Of a stretch of 16,093 nucleotides of DNA, positions 13,585-16,093 are shown in pieces. Position 1 is the stretch's first letter, and each line of letters starts with the position of its first letter. The notes beneath the pieces were generated by a model, which was not told the DNA's origin, ran no database searches, and worked only from the letters and a program-made list of their open reading frames with translations. The DNA is from Trebonia sp. (GTDB lineage Bacteria > Actinomycetota > Actinomycetes > Streptosporangiales > Streptosporangiaceae), in NCBI GenBank assembly GCA_030038035.1, contig JASHPP010000458.1, positions 1 to 16,093 of the forward strand, given 5' to 3'. The position numbers and the translations under genes are program-made.

Positions 13585-14061
13585 ATGACCAGCCAGGACG
13601 ACGAACGCTGGATGAACCTGGCTGTCGAGCTGGCCTGGCAGTGCCCGCCGTCGGACGCCGCGTACTCCGTCGGCGCGGTCATCGTCGCCGCGGACGGCAC
13701 CGAACTATCCCGCGGTTTCTCCCGCGAGACCGACCCGCACGTGCACGCGGAGGAGTCGGCGCTCGGCAAGCTCGCCGGCGGCGATCCGCGGCTGGCCGGC
13801 GCGACCATCTACAGCACGCTTGAGCCATGTTCCGCGCGCAAGTCCCGGCCGCGCACCTGCACCCAGCTGATCATCGCCTCAGGTCTGCGGCGGGTCGTCA
13901 TCGGCTGGCGCGAACCAAGCCTGTTCGTCGCGGACTGCCGGGGGGTGGAGCTGCTCGGGCAGGCTGGGCTTGACGTCATCGAGCTGCCTGATTTCGCCGA
14001 GCGGGCCGCCGCGCCGAACAGGCACCTGGCAGGTCCAGGCGGGTTGGTCCTGCCGAGCTAG
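13585..14061 (+). CDS. cytidine/deoxycytidylate deaminase-like protein (RibD deaminase-domain type)
   Basis: 158 residues, with ribosome site GGAGG six bases before the ATG. The zinc-dependent deaminase signature is complete: HAEE at residues 54-57 (zinc ligand and proton shuttle) and PCSARKSRPRTC at 81-92, whose Cys82 and Cys92 are the other ligands. The spacing between the two Cys is nine residues, with a KSRPR insert in place of the usual G-R-PP. This resembles stand-alone RibD-like deaminases of actinomycetes. The reductase half of RibD is absent. Substrate is uncertain; a pyrimidine or riboflavin intermediate is typical of the fold. The gene converges with the glycosidase gene, 25 bases apart. 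Confidence 0.85.
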   Translation: MTSQDDERWMNLAVELAWQCPPSDAAYSVGAVIVAADGTELSRGFSRETDPHVHAEESALGKLAGGDPRLAGATIYSTLEPCSARKSRPRTCTQLIIASGLRRVVIGWREPSLFVADCRGVELLGQAGLDVIELPDFAERAAAPNRHLAGPGGLVLPS

Positions 14062-14086
14062 CAGCGGGCGACGTCGGTCACCGTGC

Positions 14087-15193
14087 CTATCCCGCGCACG
14101 ACGACCCGGACGCACAGGACGACTCGATTGTGTACCGGCTCATCGTGAACGTCTCAGGGACGCCTCCTGTGGAGCAGATCTCCCAGCCGAAATCGATCTG
14201 GTTCAGCCCGGAATCACCCGGGATGTATCCGTTGCGGGCCAGGTAGTTGAGCATCGACAGGACGTCCACGGTCCCTGACGTCTCGTTGCCTTCCAGGAGG
14301 AACGAAATCGTCCCCTTGGCGCCCTTCGCGACTGAATCCCAGATCTGGAAGGTCTGGCCGTCGAAGGTGGCGGTGCCAAGATCGGTCCCGAGGGGAGTGG
14401 TGGTGCGATGGTCGTCCACCCAGATCATGATCTCCTCGGCATAGTTCCCGGTGGCAGCATCTCCCGTCCAGATGTCGTACGCGGCCTCGTTGTCCCCGCC
14501 CGAGGGCATCGACTCGGTGAAGCTGCTGGTAATCGACGAGAAGTGCGAAAGGCTGTTGGGGGTGTCGCTGGTCGTCGTGTAGATCACCTGGGTGTCGGGG
14601 TAGGAGACCACCGCGGTGTTGGCGGCCGGCATGTCGGCCGAGACGCTCCAGTCGCCCGGGCTGAACGCGGTGAGCGTCTGGGAGGCGCCCTGGATCGGGT
14701 TCCACTCGTCCTGGATCACGAACGTGTCGTCGCCGCTGCTGCTGTCGGTGATGCCCGCGTAATCGTAGGGACCGCACGTGCCGTTGTCAGCGGTCTTCAC
14801 GCACGCCGCCCCCGATGCGCTCGGCGGCGTGGCGGCGGGTGTGCCGGCCGCGGCGGTCGGTGTGCTGCTGGCCGCCGGCTTGGCGGCCGGCTTCGAAGCC
14901 GGCCGCGGGCTGGCGGATGATGCCGGGTCGGACTGAGCCGCCCACTGGACCAGAACCGACTTGGCGGGGCACTTGGGGGCCACGGCCACCGACACGCGGG
15001 TGAGCTTCCCGGACGCCAGGCAGGCGTAGACGGTCGTGCCGTGACCGGATCCGCTCGCTGCCGCGGTCAAGTTCACTGCCTGCGGAGTGCGCTTACCGGC
15101 CATGACATACCCGCCGTAGGCCGCTGCCACGACCAGGCACACCACGACGGCAGCCAGCGGAACGAGCCTCCTGGAATTACCGTGAGCAGCCAT
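14087..15193 (-). CDS. exported glycoside hydrolase family 12-like protein
   Basis: 368 residues; ATG 15193 has GGAGGG just upstream. One N-terminal helix (LVPLAAVVVCLVVAAAYGGY) serves as signal or anchor. Residues about 52-85 form a small module (TVYACLASGKLTRV...C...VLVQW), followed by an Ala/Pro/Ser linker to about 128. The catalytic part (about 131-360) shows GH12 landmarks: DEWNP near 162, SYPD at 197, AAYDIWTG at 237, EEIMIWVDD with Glu254 as expected nucleophile, and FGWEICSTGG with Glu338 as expected acid/base. GH12 members cut beta-1,4-glucans or xyloglucan outside the cell. The G1 peptidases share the same sandwich fold, but the EIMIW and GxE..xGG pair favours GH12. Two Cys pairs could form disulfides. 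Confidence 0.75.
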   Translation of the reverse strand: MAAHGNSRRLVPLAAVVVCLVVAAAYGGYVMAGKRTPQAVNLTAAASGSGHGTTVYACLASGKLTRVSVAVAPKCPAKSVLVQWAAQSDPASSASPRPASKPAAKPAASSTPTAAAGTPAATPPSASGAACVKTADNGTCGPYDYAGITDSSSGDDTFVIQDEWNPIQGASQTLTAFSPGDWSVSADMPAANTAVVSYPDTQVIYTTTSDTPNSLSHFSSITSSFTESMPSGGDNEAAYDIWTGDAATGNYAEEIMIWVDDHRTTTPLGTDLGTATFDGQTFQIWDSVAKGAKGTISFLLEGNETSGTVDVLSMLNYLARNGYIPGDSGLNQIDFGWEICSTGGVPETFTMSRYTIESSCASGSSCAG

Positions 15194-15248
15194 CTGCCCT
15201 CCTCAACTTCAGGAGTGCTCCCCTGAGTGAAGCCAGACAGAGAGCGGG

Positions 15249-15277
15249 GAGCCCGGCCGGGGGGTCGGCCGGGGCTC
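15249..15277 (-). promoter_or_regulatory. very stable hairpin in the leader region of the GH12 gene
   Basis: GAGCCCGGCCG pairs with CGGCCGGGGCTC (one bulged G) around a short loop. It lies 56-84 bases before the GH12 start, so it could end incoming transcription or sit in the 5' leader of that gene. The rest of 15194-15465 shows no gene; a TAGTAT at 15393-15398 may be a -10 box for the gene at 15466. Confidence 0.45.
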
Positions 15278-15442
15278 TTACAGTACGCGCGTCCGCGAAC
15301 TTAAGAGATGAAAACGTTACATTCGCGCTACCAACTCGTGAGCAGCGCGGCGGGTCCGCACGCCCGCGTCGCCGTCAAGAGCTACTGGCCGGTAGTATCG
15401 GTTTCAATCACCGCGCAGGGGGAACCGCGTGGCAGCTCGACG

Positions 15443-15903
15443 ACCGGTCACCTAAAGGGGCGCCGATGGAGACGACGACCTACAGCGCTCTTTGCGAGCG
15501 CGCCGGGCGCTGGTGGACAATCCGGGTTCCGCAAGTGGACGGGCTGACCGCCCAGGTGCGCAGCCTCGACCAGGCCGAGATAGTGACCAGGCAGTCGATA
15601 GCGCGGTTCTTCGGCATCCCGCCGGAGTCGATCCGGGTCGAGGTGATCCCGGACGCGCCCGCGCCCGTGGCGCGGGCGCTGCAGGCGCGGCACGCCGCCA
15701 GGCAGGCCGCGCACGCCGCCGGGCAGGCAACCCGGGCGGCCCTCGAGGCGCTGGCGCGCGAGGGGTGCCCCTTTCACGACGCGGCCACGCTGCTCGGCCT
15801 GACGCCCGCCGAGATCGACCACTACGGCCCTGCCGAGGCCGCCATGCCCGGCCTGCGCGATGACTCGGGCTCGCTGGAAACGGCCGGCCAGTAGGTGACC
15901 GGT
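15443..15903. repeat. 12-base inverted repeat flanking the 15466 gene
   Basis: ACCGGTCACCTA at 15443-15454 lies just before the ribosome site of the gene. Its exact reverse complement TAGGTGACCGGT at 15892-15903 starts on the gene's TAG stop codon. Both arms are followed by AAAGGG-like bases. The left arm contains the palindrome ACCGGT and GACCGGTC. It may be a regulator binding site present twice, or the edges of a gene cassette. Confidence 0.5.
15466..15894 (+). CDS. HicB-like protein with Ala-rich C-terminal extension
   Basis: 142 residues; ATG 15466 has AAAGGGG seven bases upstream. The first 60 residues (YSALCERAGRWWTIRVPQVD, GLTAQVRSLDQAEIVTRQSI, then ARFFGIPPESIRVEV) have the strand-strand-helix-strand layout of HicB antitoxin-like domains, which bind and occlude HicA toxins. 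From about 64 to 98 comes an Ala/Arg-rich helix (ARALQARHAARQAAHAAGQA). The end contains FHDAATLLGLTPAEIDHYGP, which could be a helix-turn-helix. No HicA-sized double-stranded-RNA-binding toxin gene is visible beside it. Stand-alone HicB-like regulators are common in actinomycetes, so a toxin link is not assumed. The gene is framed by a 12-base inverted repeat. Confidence 0.65.
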   Translation: METTTYSALCERAGRWWTIRVPQVDGLTAQVRSLDQAEIVTRQSIARFFGIPPESIRVEVIPDAPAPVARALQARHAARQAAHAAGQATRAALEALAREGCPFHDAATLLGLTPAEIDHYGPAEAAMPGLRDDSGSLETAGQ

Positions 15904-15911
15904 AAAGGGCA

Positions 15912-15940
15912 TTGGCGGGCCGCGCTCGCACCCGTAAGGT
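15912..15940 (+). promoter_or_regulatory. promoter of the acetyltransferase gene
   Basis: TTGGCG (15912-15917), 17 bases, then TAAGGT (15935-15940), ten bases before the GTG at 15951. The transcript would have a leader of only a few bases, fitting the absence of a ribosome site. Confidence 0.5.
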
Positions 15941-15950
15941 AAGTACTGCT

Positions 15951-16093
15951 GTGAGCGAGTACGAGGTCATTGAGCGGATAGACGCCTTCTGCGACGCCAT
16001 GCCAAGGCAGCGGACCCGTGCCGAAGTCATCGGCCCGCTCGTGCTGTTCGTCCCGGTAGGGCCGGGCTGGCCGTACTACGCACGGCCGCGGGT
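15951..16093 (+). CDS. GNAT family N-acetyltransferase, N-terminal part
   Basis: A GTG start reads VSEYEVIERIDAFCDAMPRQ, then RTRAEVIGPLVLFVPVGPGW and PYYARPRG before the window ends. The GPL.LFV..GPGWP.YARP string is the N-terminal signature I recall from a family of actinobacterial GNAT acetyltransferases in which a short helical lead precedes the acetyl-CoA-binding fold. The acetyl-CoA-binding motif itself lies outside the window, so this assignment rests on the first 47 codons. The frame is open to the last base. Confidence 0.6.
   Translation, partial: MSEYEVIERIDAFCDAMPRQRTRAEVIGPLVLFVPVGPGWPYYARPR

Noticed and set aside
14087..15193. G1 (eqolisin) peptidase assignment
   Set aside because: The fold is related, but the YDIW, EIMIW and GWE..xGG motifs fit GH12 better.
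1..16093. CRISPR arrays, tRNA or rRNA genes, transposase-bearing insertion sequences
   Set aside because: No regularly spaced repeats, no cloverleaf or rRNA-like stretch and no transposase motif were seen on either strand.

Overview
This is a very GC-rich window with frequent GTG starts and several promoters whose -10 box lies 6-7 bases before the start codon (leaderless type). It reads as an actinomycete chromosome. The backbone order sucB - TIGR01777 epimerase - lipB - lipA - DUF4191 membrane protein - RDD protein - glnA is one I recall from Streptomyces and relatives. A two-repeat GlnR box in front of glnA also fits Actinomycetota. The genus cannot be fixed from this sequence.

Layout. 1-845 is the catalytic end of a 2-oxoacid dehydrogenase E2 (sucB), followed by a TIGR01777 NAD(P)-binding protein (859-1773). 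On the minus strand are an intradiol ring-cleavage dioxygenase (1754-2623) and a four-helix membrane protein (2792-3388), separated by a spacer with a long inverted repeat. lipB (3445-4278) converges on the remains of an ABC exporter operon read on the minus strand: GntR/YtrA-type regulator (8889-8341), ATPase (8344 to about 8214, cut at its Walker A motif) and ABC-2 permease (about 5103-4225, lacking its N-terminus). The middle of that operon has been lost and replaced by about 3.1 kb of foreign, phage- or element-like DNA (about 5104-8213). lipA, a frameshifted small gene, DUF4191, RDD and glnA follow. Downstream of glnA come the 3' end of a tyrosine integrase, a deaminase, an exported GH12-like glycosidase on the minus strand, a HicB-like protein, and the first 47 codons of a GNAT acetyltransferase running off the window.

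How the genes fit together. LipB moves octanoyl groups from ACP to lipoyl domains and LipA inserts the two sulfurs. The product is the lipoyl arm of E2 proteins such as the SucB at the left edge. lipB and lipA are commonly close neighbours; here about 4.7 kb of exporter remnant and foreign DNA lies between them. glnA is the ammonium-assimilating GSI-type enzyme, apparently under GlnR.

The foreign segment is the most interesting part. It carries a plus-strand run of small proteins, three of them with Cys-rich (zinc-ribbon-like) motifs. Converging on it from the minus strand is a tightly overlapped four-gene cassette encoding a 61-aa soluble protein and three small membrane proteins, one with a long Pro/His-rich tail. 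I recognise no characterised function for this cassette and no integrase, capsid or replication gene in the segment. Whether it is a degraded prophage, part of a larger element, or an assembly join needs external data.
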